Assembly (NCBI GenBank): GCA_018883625.1 | Contig: JAHLFV010000166.1 | Coordinates: 1-25,841, forward strand | DNA length: 25,841 nt | Reading direction: 5' to 3' | Source of the DNA: Candidatus Treponema excrementipullorum | GTDB taxonomy: Bacteria; Spirochaetota; Spirochaetia; Treponematales; Treponemataceae | Shown here: positions 7,602 through 14,934 of the stretch, one piece after another | Layout: each line of letters opens with the position of its first letter | How positions within the stretch are numbered: the first letter of the stretch is position 1 | Position numbers and translations under genes: made by a program | Notes under the pieces: generated by a model | What the model saw: the letters and a program-made list of their open reading frames with translations, nothing else | What the model was told of the DNA's origin: nothing | Database searches by the model: none

Positions 7602-7673
7602 ATGCGACTGTGTACCCTGTACGGGCTGTCAGCTATCGCTGCAGGTGTATTTATCGCAACGTACGCCGGCTGA
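7602..7673 (+). CDS. Mini-ORF 1 of the array: 23-residue hydrophobic peptide ending in the OadB C-terminus
   Basis: ATG at 7602 begins 13 bases after the oadB stop. The peptide is MRLCTLYGLS followed by AIAAGVFIATYAG; the latter is identical to the last 13 residues of OadB although three codons differ at the third base. The spacer TAGAAGACGGTAA offers only a weak ribosome binding site, so translation would probably depend on coupling to oadB. It could span a membrane once. Whether it is translated is unknown; its repetition and synonymous-only divergence are the reasons to list it. Confidence 0.45.
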   Translation: MRLCTLYGLSAIAAGVFIATYAG

Positions 7674-7686
7674 TAGAAGAGGGTAA

Positions 7687-7758
7687 ATGCGACTGTGTAC
7701 CCTGTACGGGCTGTCAGCTATCGCTGCAGGTGTGTTTATTGCAACATACGCCGGCTGA
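7687..7758 (+). CDS. Mini-ORF 2 of the array: same 23-residue peptide
   Basis: ATG at 7687 again lies 13 bases after the preceding stop. The protein is identical to mini-ORF 1, but the shared tail uses the A-type codons GTG, ATT and ACA as oadB does. The upstream spacer here is the B form, AGAAGAGGG-TAA-ATG, a somewhat better Shine-Dalgarno match, with tight spacing. Confidence 0.45.
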   Translation: MRLCTLYGLSAIAAGVFIATYAG

Positions 7759-7771
7759 TAGAAGACGGTAA

Positions 7772-7843
7772 ATGCGGTGGTGTACCCTGTACGGGCTGTC
7801 AGCAATAGCAGCAGGTGTATTTATCGCAACGTACGCCGGCTGA
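7772..7843 (+). CDS. Mini-ORF 3 of the array: 23-residue peptide with Leu3 to Trp
   Basis: ATG at 7772, 13 bases after the stop of mini-ORF 2. It reads MRWCTLYGLS then AIAAGVFIATYAG. It has CGG-TGG in place of CGA-CTG, and GCA-ATA-GCA in place of GCT-ATC-GCT; the second group is wholly synonymous. The tail otherwise has the B-type codons. Confidence 0.42.
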   Translation: MRWCTLYGLSAIAAGVFIATYAG

Positions 7844-7856
7844 TAGAAGAGGGTAA

Positions 7857-7877
7857 ATGCGACAGGGGCTTTGTTGA
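7857..7877 (+). pseudogene. Degenerate fourth start of the mini-ORF array
   Basis: The B-form spacer GAAGAGGGTAA and ATGCGAC are conserved, but the sequence leaves the repeat right afterwards and stops after six codons (MRQGLC). Downstream bases to about 7905 keep scattered similarity to the unit, such as CCCT-GTAC and CTGTCA-AGCT, so this may be a decayed fifth unit ahead of the terminator. Confidence 0.35.
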
Positions 7878-7915
7878 CCCTCGTACCGCCACTGTCATAG
7901 CTGATTATTGATAAT

Positions 7916-7952
7916 AAAAGCTCTGTTCGATGTTTCGGACAGGGCTTTTTTT
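7916..7952 (+). terminator. Strong Rho-independent terminator of the oad operon
   Basis: A 15-bp stem (7916-7930 with 7935-7949, including a few G-T pairs) closes a 4-base loop TGTT and runs into TTTTTTT at 7946-7952. It lies after the mini-ORF array, so the array is within the oad transcript. The 7953-8087 stretch between this terminator and the next promoter holds no gene or repeat that I can support. Confidence 0.9.
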
Positions 7953-8087
7953 GTTCTTTGGAAGGTTATAATCGGACGGAAGGGAGGTAAGTTCCCTGGG
8001 TTTGCACCTAAGGAAGACAATATTGTTGCACATTGGAAAGACATTTTAAGTTGTACGATATAGCCGAAGCTTCTTCTATCCCCTGAC

Positions 8088-8116
8088 TTGCCTGTTTTTG
8101 TAAAAAAATATATACT
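8088..8116 (+). promoter_or_regulatory. Sigma-70-type promoter of the thiamine transport operon
   Basis: TTGCCT (8088-8093) and TATACT (8111-8116) are 17 bases apart. The expected start site, near 8123, falls just before the TPP aptamer, so the riboswitch would sit at the very 5' end of the mRNA. Confidence 0.65.
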
Positions 8117-8123
8117 TGGAGCC

Positions 8124-8224
8124 ATTACCGGGGTGTGTGTAAGAATTCTTACACTCTGAGAATATACCCGTAGGTTTTTCGCACGAAAAACCCAACCTGA
8201 TCCGGATAATGCCGGCGGAGGAAG
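8124..8224 (+). promoter_or_regulatory. TPP riboswitch (THI element)
   Basis: The conserved blocks occur in order: CCGGGGTGTG, CTGAGAATATACCCG, and AACCTGATCCGGATAATGCCGGCGG split over 8193-8217. The P3 arm is the perfect 18-base palindrome GTGTAAGAATTCTTACAC at 8137-8154, and an optional extra hairpin with GGTTTTTCG/CGAAAAACC arms lies at 8173-8192. The aptamer binds thiamine pyrophosphate. Its 3' end, GGCGGAGGAAG, contains the ribosome binding site of thiB, and no terminator hairpin separates aptamer and gene, so control of translation start is likely. Confidence 0.95.
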
Positions 8225-8225
8225 T

Positions 8226-9275
8226 ATGAATAGCTCTCGTCTTTCATCTATCCTAATTATTTGTGGTCTTGTAGTGGCCATTCTGATTTTTGGTTTTCTT
8301 CTTTTCCCGAAGAATAATGTAAATTCATCTGTTGATCCCCAGCGGTTGCAGGAAGTTGTTATTTACACTTACGACTCTTTTACCAGTGAATGGGGGGCAG
8401 CTCCTCAGTTGATCAAAGACTTTGAAGCTCAAACCGGACTAAAATGTACTATGGTTACTGTGGGTGACGGTGTACAGATTTTGTCTAAGGCAGTGTTGGA
8501 AAAAGATGCTCCCCAGGCCGACGTATTGCTTGGAGTAGACAATAATATGATGGACAAAGTGGTAGCGGCAGAAGTTTTGGAGCCTTATAAGCCGGAACAT
8601 GCAGATACCTGTGTGCCGGAGGAGTTGCGTCTAACAGAAGATTGGCTTGTTACTCCTTATGACTGGAGCTACTTTGCCATGATCCACAACAGTACTTCAA
8701 ACACTCCTGCTTCTACCTGTTTGGAAGATTTAACAAAAAGCGAGTACAACAAAAAAATTATCTTAATGGATCCCAGAACAAGTACTCCCGGTTTGGGGTT
8801 TGTGGCTTGGACGGTAGCGGTATTCGGAGACAAGTATCTAGATTACTGGAAGGCTTTAAAACCGAATATTTTAACTATGGCTCCCAGTTGGAGTACCGGC
8901 TACGGTTTGTTTACGGAAGGAGAAGCACCTCTTGTAGTCAGCTATACCACCAGTCCCGCATATCATGTGGAATACGAAGAGGGAGATCACAACAAAGCTT
9001 TGATTTTCCCGGAAGGTCATGTAATGCAGATTGAAGCTGCCGGATTGGTAAAGAATGCTCCCAATCCTCAGGGGGGAAAGTTATTTTTGGACTTTTTGAT
9101 TTCTCAGCAGGCTCAAAATGTATTACCCTTAACTCAATGGATGTATCCGGTGAATCCTGCTGTAACTATGCCTGCTTCTTATGATGTGGCTTTGAAGGCT
9201 TCAAAAACTCTCTCTGTGGATAATGCTACTTTGTCTGAAGCCGTAGAAAATATTATGAATCTCCTTGCACTGTAA
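8226..9275 (+). CDS. thiB: Thiamine ABC transporter substrate-binding protein
   Basis: This is the extracytoplasmic binding protein for thiamine or its phosphates. The 349 residues contain one N-terminal hydrophobic segment (about residues 7-28) without a convincing lipobox or clear cleavage site, so it may be membrane-anchored. The family signature VVIYTYDSFTSEWG starts the mature domain, followed by VTVGDGVQILSKAV, ADVLLGVDNNMM, TPYDWSYFAMIHN and QWMYPVNPAV, in the order found in ThiB/TbpA. The ATG follows GGAGGAAGT directly at the end of the TPP riboswitch. The combination of riboswitch and the next two genes supports thiamine over iron or polyamine as substrate. Confidence 0.93.
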   Translation: MNSSRLSSILIICGLVVAILIFGFLLFPKNNVNSSVDPQRLQEVVIYTYDSFTSEWGAAPQLIKDFEAQTGLKCTMVTVGDGVQILSKAVLEKDAPQADVLLGVDNNMMDKVVAAEVLEPYKPEHADTCVPEELRLTEDWLVTPYDWSYFAMIHNSTSNTPASTCLEDLTKSEYNKKIILMDPRTSTPGLGFVAWTVAVFGDKYLDYWKALKPNILTMAPSWSTGYGLFTEGEAPLVVSYTTSPAYHVEYEEGDHNKALIFPEGHVMQIEAAGLVKNAPNPQGGKLFLDFLISQQAQNVLPLTQWMYPVNPAVTMPASYDVALKASKTLSVDNATLSEAVENIMNLLAL

Positions 9276-9276
9276 T

Positions 9277-10956
9277 ATGTCTGCTGTATCTGACAGATGC
9301 AGATATTTGGGATACCGTTACGGTACCTATGTGGCTGTAGCGGTATCTGTTGTGCTGCTTTTTTTGATTATATCTTTTTTTGTTCTGCCTCTTTTTTATG
9401 CCTTTTTTCCCTTGTTTACGGCGGACGTGGGGGAAGAGACCTCTCCGTGGAATATTTTGTTTTCTTCCAAAGTACTTAAAGTTGCCCTGTATACCCTAAA
9501 ACAGGGACTGCTCTCCATGGTGGTAGCATTACTTATAGGTATTCCTGCAGGATTTTTTACAGCTACAAGACAATTTCCCGGAAAAAAGTTTATTCTGTCT
9601 CTGTCTGCTATTCCCCTATGTGTACCTCCTTTGTTGGTGGCTTTGGGATATGTTATGTTTTTTGGCATGCAAGGGGTTTTAAATAGATGGTGTATGGCTC
9701 TGTGGAATTTGGAAGAGCCACCCATAGAGTTTTTGTATTCTTTGTGGGGCATAGTATTGGCTCAGGGATTTTACAATTTTCCTTTGGTGATGAAAACCTG
9801 CCACGATGCATGGAGACAATTATCCGTTCGGGAGTATAACGCTGCCTGTTTATTGGGGGCTTCACCTTTTCGTATTTTCAGAACTATTACAGTGGTGCAA
9901 CTGCTGCCGGCTATTGCGTCTTCCGGTATGGTAGTGTTTTTATACAGCTTTTTCAGTTTTGTTATAGTGCTTTTGTTCGGCGGTGTGGGGACTACTGTAC
10001 TGGAAGTAGAAATTTATCAGGCAGCCCGTTCTTCTTTAAACTTCCCTTTAGCCGCTGCCTTGGCACTGACGGAAACTCTTATTGCTTTTGGAGTGCTTCT
10101 CTTATACGGCTTACTGGAACGAAAAAGCCGGGAAAGCCGAGGTCTTGCTTGGGATGCCGAAACTTTTTATCCAAAGAAAATACAGGGTTTTACAGAAAAG
10201 TTGGGGGCTCTGATTTTAGCATTCCTTGTTATCCTGTTTTTTTTGATGCCCTTTGTGCAGATCCTTTTTTCTGCTTTAAGCCAAAAAGTTCCGGGGTTTT
10301 CCGGGGGAACCACAGGGAAAATTTCTTTGGGGAATTTTATCGCTTTGTTTTCCAGAGAAAGTTTTTATGTATCCTTTTTAAATACTTTGAAGGTTGGAAT
10401 TGCTTCCGGAGTATTGGCTGTTTGTGTTGCTCTGACCTTTGCCTGTCTTGTTAAAATCCTGGATCCGGAAAAAAAAAGTATGACAAGTCGGATCATTCCC
10501 TTGTTGCCTATGGCTGTGTCGCCTGTGGTGCTGGCCTTTGGCATAACTCAGGTGATTTCCGGTGGTACTGTAGCTGTGCTGATTCTTTTGCAAGCTTCCC
10601 TGTACTGGCCCTTTGCTTTCCGTCAAATATCCGGTGCTATGGACAGAATTCCTTTAGATGTACTGAATGGGGCGACCTTGCTTTCTCCCTTTTCTTTAGA
10701 CGGAGTTTTCAAAATTTATATACCTTTGTGCCGAAGAAATATTTTGTCTGCTTTGGGGTTTTGCTTTGCCTTAAGTTGCGGAGACACCACTTTACCTTTG
10801 GTGTTAGGCATTCCCCGATTTGAAACGTTGGCATTGTATACCTATAATTTAGCCGGATCATATCGTTTTCAGGAAGCCTGCGCCTGTGGGGTAATTTTGG
10901 CCTTGTTGACGGTACCGGTCTTCCTTATCAGTAACAGAGAACATACAGGAACATAA
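9277..10956 (+). CDS. thiP: Thiamine ABC transporter permease (fused double domain)
   Basis: This inner-membrane permease has two BPD_transp_1 domains in one chain, about 12 hydrophobic segments in all. The cytoplasmic EAA loops that contact the ATPase are at about residues 186-206 (EYNAACLLGASPFRIF) and 461-480 (DVLNGATLLSPFSLDG). The 559-residue length suits ThiP and the related FbpB. I chose the ATG at 9277, one base after the thiB stop, over an in-frame TTG at 9265 inside thiB. There is no clear ribosome binding site, so translation is probably coupled to thiB. The gene is rich in T runs, as expected for a membrane protein. Confidence 0.92.
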   Translation: MSAVSDRCRYLGYRYGTYVAVAVSVVLLFLIISFFVLPLFYAFFPLFTADVGEETSPWNILFSSKVLKVALYTLKQGLLSMVVALLIGIPAGFFTATRQFPGKKFILSLSAIPLCVPPLLVALGYVMFFGMQGVLNRWCMALWNLEEPPIEFLYSLWGIVLAQGFYNFPLVMKTCHDAWRQLSVREYNAACLLGASPFRIFRTITVVQLLPAIASSGMVVFLYSFFSFVIVLLFGGVGTTVLEVEIYQAARSSLNFPLAAALALTETLIAFGVLLLYGLLERKSRESRGLAWDAETFYPKKIQGFTEKLGALILAFLVILFFLMPFVQILFSALSQKVPGFSGGTTGKISLGNFIALFSRESFYVSFLNTLKVGIASGVLAVCVALTFACLVKILDPEKKSMTSRIIPLLPMAVSPVVLAFGITQVISGGTVAVLILLQASLYWPFAFRQISGAMDRIPLDVLNGATLLSPFSLDGVFKIYIPLCRRNILSALGFCFALSCGDTTLPLVLGIPRFETLALYTYNLAGSYRFQEACACGVILALLTVPVFLISNREHTGT

Positions 10957-10960
10957 ACCT

Positions 10961-11641
10961 ATGAGTGAAGATTTTTTTGTTGCAAAAAACTTAAAAAAAC
11001 ACTGGCATTCAGAAAACTACGATTTGGAAATTAAATTTTCTCTCACTGTCAAAAAAGGTGAAATGGTGGTTTTGCTGGGGCCTTCCGGTTGCGGAAAATC
11101 TACGGTACTTAAAATGATAGCCGGTTTGTTGCCTTTTGATAATACGGACAAAGATACAGTGTTGGAGTTGGAAGGACAAGACCTTTTACCGGTTCCGGCA
11201 GGAAAAAGGCAGATAGGTATGGTGTTTCAAAGTCCCAGTTTGTTTCCCCACTTGCGTACCGATGACAACATAGCCTACGGATTGCGGTGCCGAGGTATGG
11301 GAAAAAAAGAAAGCAGAGAAAAAGCCTCGGTCTTTTTAGAGCGTTTTGGTTTAGCCGGATTTGAAAAAAGGCGACCGGAATCCCTTTCCGGAGGAGAGGC
11401 TCAGCGGGTTTCTCTGGCTCGGACGCTGATTATTCAGCCTAAATTAGTACTGTTTGACGAACCTCTTTCTGCTTTAGATGCACCTTTAAGAAAACGTCTG
11501 GCTGAAGATATCTGTACAATGCAGGATTCTTTGGGATTTGCCGGTATTTTTGTTACCCATGACCGGGAAGAGGCTCGGTTAGTGGCTGACAGAATCGTAA
11601 CCATGGAAAAAGGTCACGTCATAGAAGAAATCAGTTTATAA
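10961..11641 (+). CDS. thiQ: Thiamine ABC transporter ATP-binding protein
   Basis: This is the ATPase subunit that drives thiamine import with ThiP. The 226 residues show Walker A GPSGCGKST (from residue 40), the Q-loop in MVFQSPSLFPHL, signature LSGGEAQ (142-148), Walker B LVLFDEP with Asp166/Glu167, and the H-loop FVTHD. It starts four bases after thiP and completes the thiB-thiP-thiQ operon under the TPP riboswitch. The protein lacks the regulatory C-terminal domain of longer PotA/FbpC-type ATPases. No strong terminator follows; the 63 bases to the next gene contain only a T-rich stretch and a weak TATAGT. Confidence 0.94.
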   Translation: MSEDFFVAKNLKKHWHSENYDLEIKFSLTVKKGEMVVLLGPSGCGKSTVLKMIAGLLPFDNTDKDTVLELEGQDLLPVPAGKRQIGMVFQSPSLFPHLRTDDNIAYGLRCRGMGKKESREKASVFLERFGLAGFEKRRPESLSGGEAQRVSLARTLIIQPKLVLFDEPLSALDAPLRKRLAEDICTMQDSLGFAGIFVTHDREEARLVADRIVTMEKGHVIEEISL

Positions 11642-11704
11642 ACTATCCCGTTTATTTTTTCTGTCTTTTTATGTATAGTAGTTCGGCACACTTGAGGTAC
11701 TAAG

Positions 11705-13102
11705 ATGAAAAAATTAAGGAACATGTTTTTGCTGACTATTGCTTTGTCGGTTTTGTTGTATAGTTGCAGAAATTCCAAAGAGGACAGCGGAGAGGTAGCT
11801 GTAAATAGCGAAGCTCCTGAGGTTCCAGTAGTATCGGAGGCTGAGATCCGTGCACAACAAGAAGAAAAAAAAGATGCAGCGATACGAAACTTTGTAGAAA
11901 AATTACCGGAAGTTCAGCGGTATAGTCAGCTTTTTTTAGTCAATCTGGAAGGAAATACAGAGTACGTACCCCTTGAGTATACCCCGGAAGGAGACCTACT
12001 GGTGCCCGGCGGATACATATTTTTTTCGTATAACATTGCAGATACCCCTCAACAGGTGGCAGCTTTTACGGCGTCGGTGCAGGAATACTGTACAAGAGAA
12101 GCCGGAGTACCGGTGTATCTTTCCTTAGATCAGGAAGGAGGCGATGTAAGCCGATTACGGGGAATTACGTCTCCGCTACCTTCAGCTTCTGCTGTTGCCA
12201 AAAACATGACTGCAGAGGAAGCTCAGGAACTTTACAGTTTACAAGGGCGGCAAATGGCAGCTTTAGGTTTTCATCTTAACTTGGCTCCCGTAGCAGAGGC
12301 TTCTTTTGAAGAAAATCGGGACTTTTTAGGTACAAGAAGTTTTGGTTCCCCTCAAGATGTAGAGACATATGTAAAAGCCTGTATTGCAGGTTTTCAGCAG
12401 GAAAACATAGGTACGGTAGTTAAACATTTTCCGGGAAATACCAATGTGGACCCTCATTCCGGTTTACCGGAAATTATGTTGTCTGAGGCGGAATTATCAG
12501 ACAAATATTTGAATTTGTTCAAAAAGGTACTACAGGGTACCGAAGAACAAAATTCTGTATCAGAAGATGTGGACTCATTCTTAGACCATAACTACGGCGA
12601 ACAGCCTCTTAAAGGTGTAAGGCCCCTGGGGGTTCTTATGTCTCATGCCAGAACGTCGGCCTATGACAGTAATACTCCGGCTTGTCTTTCTTCTTTTTGG
12701 GTGACAGATACGGTGCGGAATTCCTATGACTACCAGGGGCTTATTTTTTCTGATGACATTTTTATGGCAGCTTTGGAAAAAAACGGTTTTCCCCCGGAAA
12801 AAGCTGTGATTATGGCTATTGATGCCGGTGTAGATGTGATCATGCTTTCCGAAAAGCTTTTTTATTCCGCTTTGGAGCTTTTGTTGGAAAAAAGCAGAGA
12901 GGATGTTTCTTTTAAAGAGAAATTAGACAGAGCCGCCCAACGGATAATTAAAGCAAAAATCGCTATGGGACTATTAGAATTCAAGGAAACGGAAGGTGAT
13001 TATCAGGTACAGGCAGTACCTACTGTTTCTTTTGACGAGAAAAGCTATGCAGACGCTTACGAAGCCGGTGTTGCATTGTATAACGCTGCTTTCAAAAAGT
13101 AA
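11705..13102 (+). CDS. Glycoside hydrolase family 3 lipoprotein (NagZ-like)
   Basis: This is probably a beta-N-acetylhexosaminidase or related glycosidase anchored to a membrane by lipid. The N-terminus is a lipoprotein signal with LLYSC and the lipidated Cys21. The GH3 barrel shows YLSLDQEGGDVSRLRG, then KHFPGNTNVDPHSGLP (Lys240 to about residue 255), which corresponds to the KHFPGHG...DSH loop of NagZ with Asp249 and His251 kept, and SDDIFM (Ser349-Asp350-Asp351) at the nucleophile site. NagZ itself is usually cytoplasmic, about 340 residues and not a lipoprotein; here there is also a Glu/Ser-rich insert around residues 277-300. Role in peptidoglycan recycling or cell-envelope trimming is inferred. 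The start has GAGG about 8 bases upstream. Confidence 0.88.
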   Translation: MKKLRNMFLLTIALSVLLYSCRNSKEDSGEVAVNSEAPEVPVVSEAEIRAQQEEKKDAAIRNFVEKLPEVQRYSQLFLVNLEGNTEYVPLEYTPEGDLLVPGGYIFFSYNIADTPQQVAAFTASVQEYCTREAGVPVYLSLDQEGGDVSRLRGITSPLPSASAVAKNMTAEEAQELYSLQGRQMAALGFHLNLAPVAEASFEENRDFLGTRSFGSPQDVETYVKACIAGFQQENIGTVVKHFPGNTNVDPHSGLPEIMLSEAELSDKYLNLFKKVLQGTEEQNSVSEDVDSFLDHNYGEQPLKGVRPLGVLMSHARTSAYDSNTPACLSSFWVTDTVRNSYDYQGLIFSDDIFMAALEKNGFPPEKAVIMAIDAGVDVIMLSEKLFYSALELLLEKSREDVSFKEKLDRAAQRIIKAKIAMGLLEFKETEGDYQVQAVPTVSFDEKSYADAYEAGVALYNAAFKK

Positions 13103-13117
13103 ACAATTGAGGAACTT

Positions 13118-13870
13118 ATGAACACAGACAGGATTTTATATGCAGACAGGAATTTTGCCGTAGTGACAAAGTGGGTGGGAGAGGTGTGTGAAAGTCTGTC
13201 CGGGGCGGAAAACCCCTATGCCGATGGTAAAAGGTATATCTCTTTACCTGATTCTTTAAAACCCGTGATAGAAAATTTCATGGGGCAGAAAATTGATTTT
13301 TGTCAGTGTGTTAACAGATTAGATACTCCCGTTTCCGGCATTTGTGTGTTGGCTCTATCAAAAGATGCCTTTACACAGTTATCTCACGTGTTCAGAGAAA
13401 ACAACACGGAAAAAATGTACATGGCAGTTACAGAAAAAAGTCCCGGGGTTTTATCTGTTGGGGAGTGGCATAGCCTGGAAAACTACATGATTTTTGATAC
13501 AAAAAAACAAAAGGCTAAAATCACAGATGAAAAAACAGTTAAAAGTAAATACGCTGCCTTGGACTACCGACTGGTAGGAACCGGAGTGCGGTACAATTTT
13601 CTTGAAATAAAACTTAAAACGGGGAGAACTCACCAGATTCGTTGTCAGTTAGCTTATGCAGGACATGTTATTCGAGGAGATGTAAAATATGGAGCCCGTC
13701 GTTCTCAAAAGGAAGGAGGGATCAGACTTCACAATTTCCGGTTGGCTTTTACAGATCCGTACCGAGGAACTACTAAGCGTTTTTGTGTACCGCCGACTAA
13801 AGACTCTTTGTGGCAGGTAGCTTGGGAAGCCATTGAAAACGTTTCCGGTACGGATGTGGAGAATATCTAA
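13118..13870 (+). CDS. RluA-family pseudouridine synthase
   Basis: The family converts specific uridines of rRNA or tRNA to pseudouridine. The 250-residue protein carries the catalytic Asp69 in NRLDTPVSG; the usual form is HRLDRxTSG, so His is replaced by Asn and the residue after Asp by Thr. Further family blocks are LKTGRTHQIRCQLA, HVIRGDVKYGA and GIRLHNFRLAF. There is no N-terminal S4 domain. The target base cannot be told from sequence. The ATG at 13118 follows TTGAGGAACTT, and the gene sits 15 bases after the GH3 gene, so the two are probably cotranscribed. Confidence 0.9.
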   Translation: MNTDRILYADRNFAVVTKWVGEVCESLSGAENPYADGKRYISLPDSLKPVIENFMGQKIDFCQCVNRLDTPVSGICVLALSKDAFTQLSHVFRENNTEKMYMAVTEKSPGVLSVGEWHSLENYMIFDTKKQKAKITDEKTVKSKYAALDYRLVGTGVRYNFLEIKLKTGRTHQIRCQLAYAGHVIRGDVKYGARRSQKEGGIRLHNFRLAFTDPYRGTTKRFCVPPTKDSLWQVAWEAIENVSGTDVENI

Positions 13871-14076
13871 AGATGATTGCAGTTAGCAAGTAAACCGATC
13901 TGCCGACTGCTTTAATGTATGCTTTAGGGAGATTTTTTAGGGAAAGCTTTCTGCGGTAGTGAAAAATCATTTGGTTCTGTTTGCAGGAATTTCCTTTGGA
14001 AATATTATTTGAAGAAAATCTTATGCCGACAATCACAGAGAGTCGGAAGGATACATTCCCTCAGTAAGGACATAGT

Positions 14077-14934
14077 GTGGCAAAAAAAAAGACATCTACC
14101 CAGCAGTTGCGCGGAAAAGAAGGATTTGAGTTATATTATCACAATATATTTAAAGACAGATGGCCAGATTTGAAGGAGGCATTGTTACGGGAAAATCAAA
14201 GTGTAGCTTGGAAAACTTATGCCGAAGGAAAAGAATATTTTCTGGACATAGGTAGTGTTTGTGCTGCCTTGGCTTTGCCTTTAGAAGGGGCTTCCCGTAT
14301 CTTGGATATGTGCGCCGCTCCCGGTGGTAAAACGTTGGTATTGGCTTCCCGCATGGAAGAAGATGCTGGGCTTGTTTGTAACGAACGTTCTCGGGAACGA
14401 TACGGTCGTCTGCTGCGGGTGTTGGAAGACCATCTTGGGGAAGAAGTGCGCCAACGGGTCAAAGCTATTTGTACCGATGGCACTCAGTTGTGTCTTAACA
14501 AGGATAATGTATACGACAGAATTCTTTTAGATGCCCCCTGTTCTTCGGAACGTCATGTGTTGACTTCTCCTCACTATTTGGATCAATGGTCTCCTGCCCG
14601 GATAAAAACCCTGTCCGTCAGTCAGTGGGCATTACTTTCTTCCGGGTACAGGATGTTGTCTCCCGGAGGATATTTGCTGTATGCCACCTGTGCTCTGTCT
14701 CCGGAAGAAAACGATAAAGTAGTTTCTCGTCTGGAAAAAAAATTTGACGATGCGGAATTTATGGATACACTGCCTGTTCTGCCATCAGAGCATGAACAGC
14801 TTTTTTTACAATTCCTTCCGACGCAGGAATTGCCGATTCCGGAAAAAACAGACAAAGGGTTTCACATCTTACCTGATACGGCTGCGGGAGCAGGGCCTTT
14901 ATATTTTGCTCTCATACACAAAAAGGAACTATAA
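14077..14934 (+). CDS. RsmB/RsmF-type RNA (cytosine-5)-methyltransferase
   Basis: This NOL1/NOP2/Sun-family enzyme uses S-adenosylmethionine to methylate cytosine C5 in rRNA or tRNA. The 285 residues contain the SAM loop LDMCAAPGGKT (about 78-88), and both catalytic cysteines of the family: Cys155 in DAPCSSERH and Cys205 in YATCALSPEEND. It lacks the N-terminal NusB-like domain of RsmB and the C-terminal PUA region of long RsmF forms. The start is GTG at 14077, with AAGGA six bases upstream and no better ATG. The 206-base gap before it (13871-14076) holds only a weak CCGAC/GTCGG hairpin. Its TAA overlaps the next ATG by one base. Confidence 0.92.
   Translation: MAKKKTSTQQLRGKEGFELYYHNIFKDRWPDLKEALLRENQSVAWKTYAEGKEYFLDIGSVCAALALPLEGASRILDMCAAPGGKTLVLASRMEEDAGLVCNERSRERYGRLLRVLEDHLGEEVRQRVKAICTDGTQLCLNKDNVYDRILLDAPCSSERHVLTSPHYLDQWSPARIKTLSVSQWALLSSGYRMLSPGGYLLYATCALSPEENDKVVSRLEKKFDDAEFMDTLPVLPSEHEQLFLQFLPTQELPIPEKTDKGFHILPDTAAGAGPLYFALIHKKEL

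Larger units (their letters stand above)
7545..7863 (+). repeat. 85-bp tandem repeat, 4 copies in A-B-A-B order, overlapping the 3' end of oadB
   Basis: Units begin at 7545, 7630, 7715 and 7800, always 85 bases apart; the fourth is recognisable for about 64 bases, to 7863. Unit 1 contains the last 14 codons of oadB including the stop, plus downstream bases. Units 1 and 3 share gtG-ttt-atT-gca-acA and agaCgg; units 2 and 4 share gtA-ttt-atC-gca-acG and agaGgg. A 170-bp A+B block therefore seems to have been duplicated after A and B diverged. Unit 3 has three private changes near the mini-ORF start and unit 4 three private changes at its beginning. There are no unique spacers, so this is not CRISPR. 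Confidence 0.97.

Noticed and set aside
7545..7863. CRISPR-like array
   Set aside because: The units are contiguous 85-bp repeats with no unique spacers, and unit 1 is part of oadB.
7895..8281. Antisense ORF over the terminator and TPP riboswitch
   Set aside because: The sequence is fully explained by terminator, promoter and riboswitch; the peptide has no family features.
11633..11644. Palindrome AGTTTATAAACT at the thiQ stop as a terminator
   Set aside because: The stem is AT-only, and the following T-rich stretch is not adjacent; unlikely to terminate.
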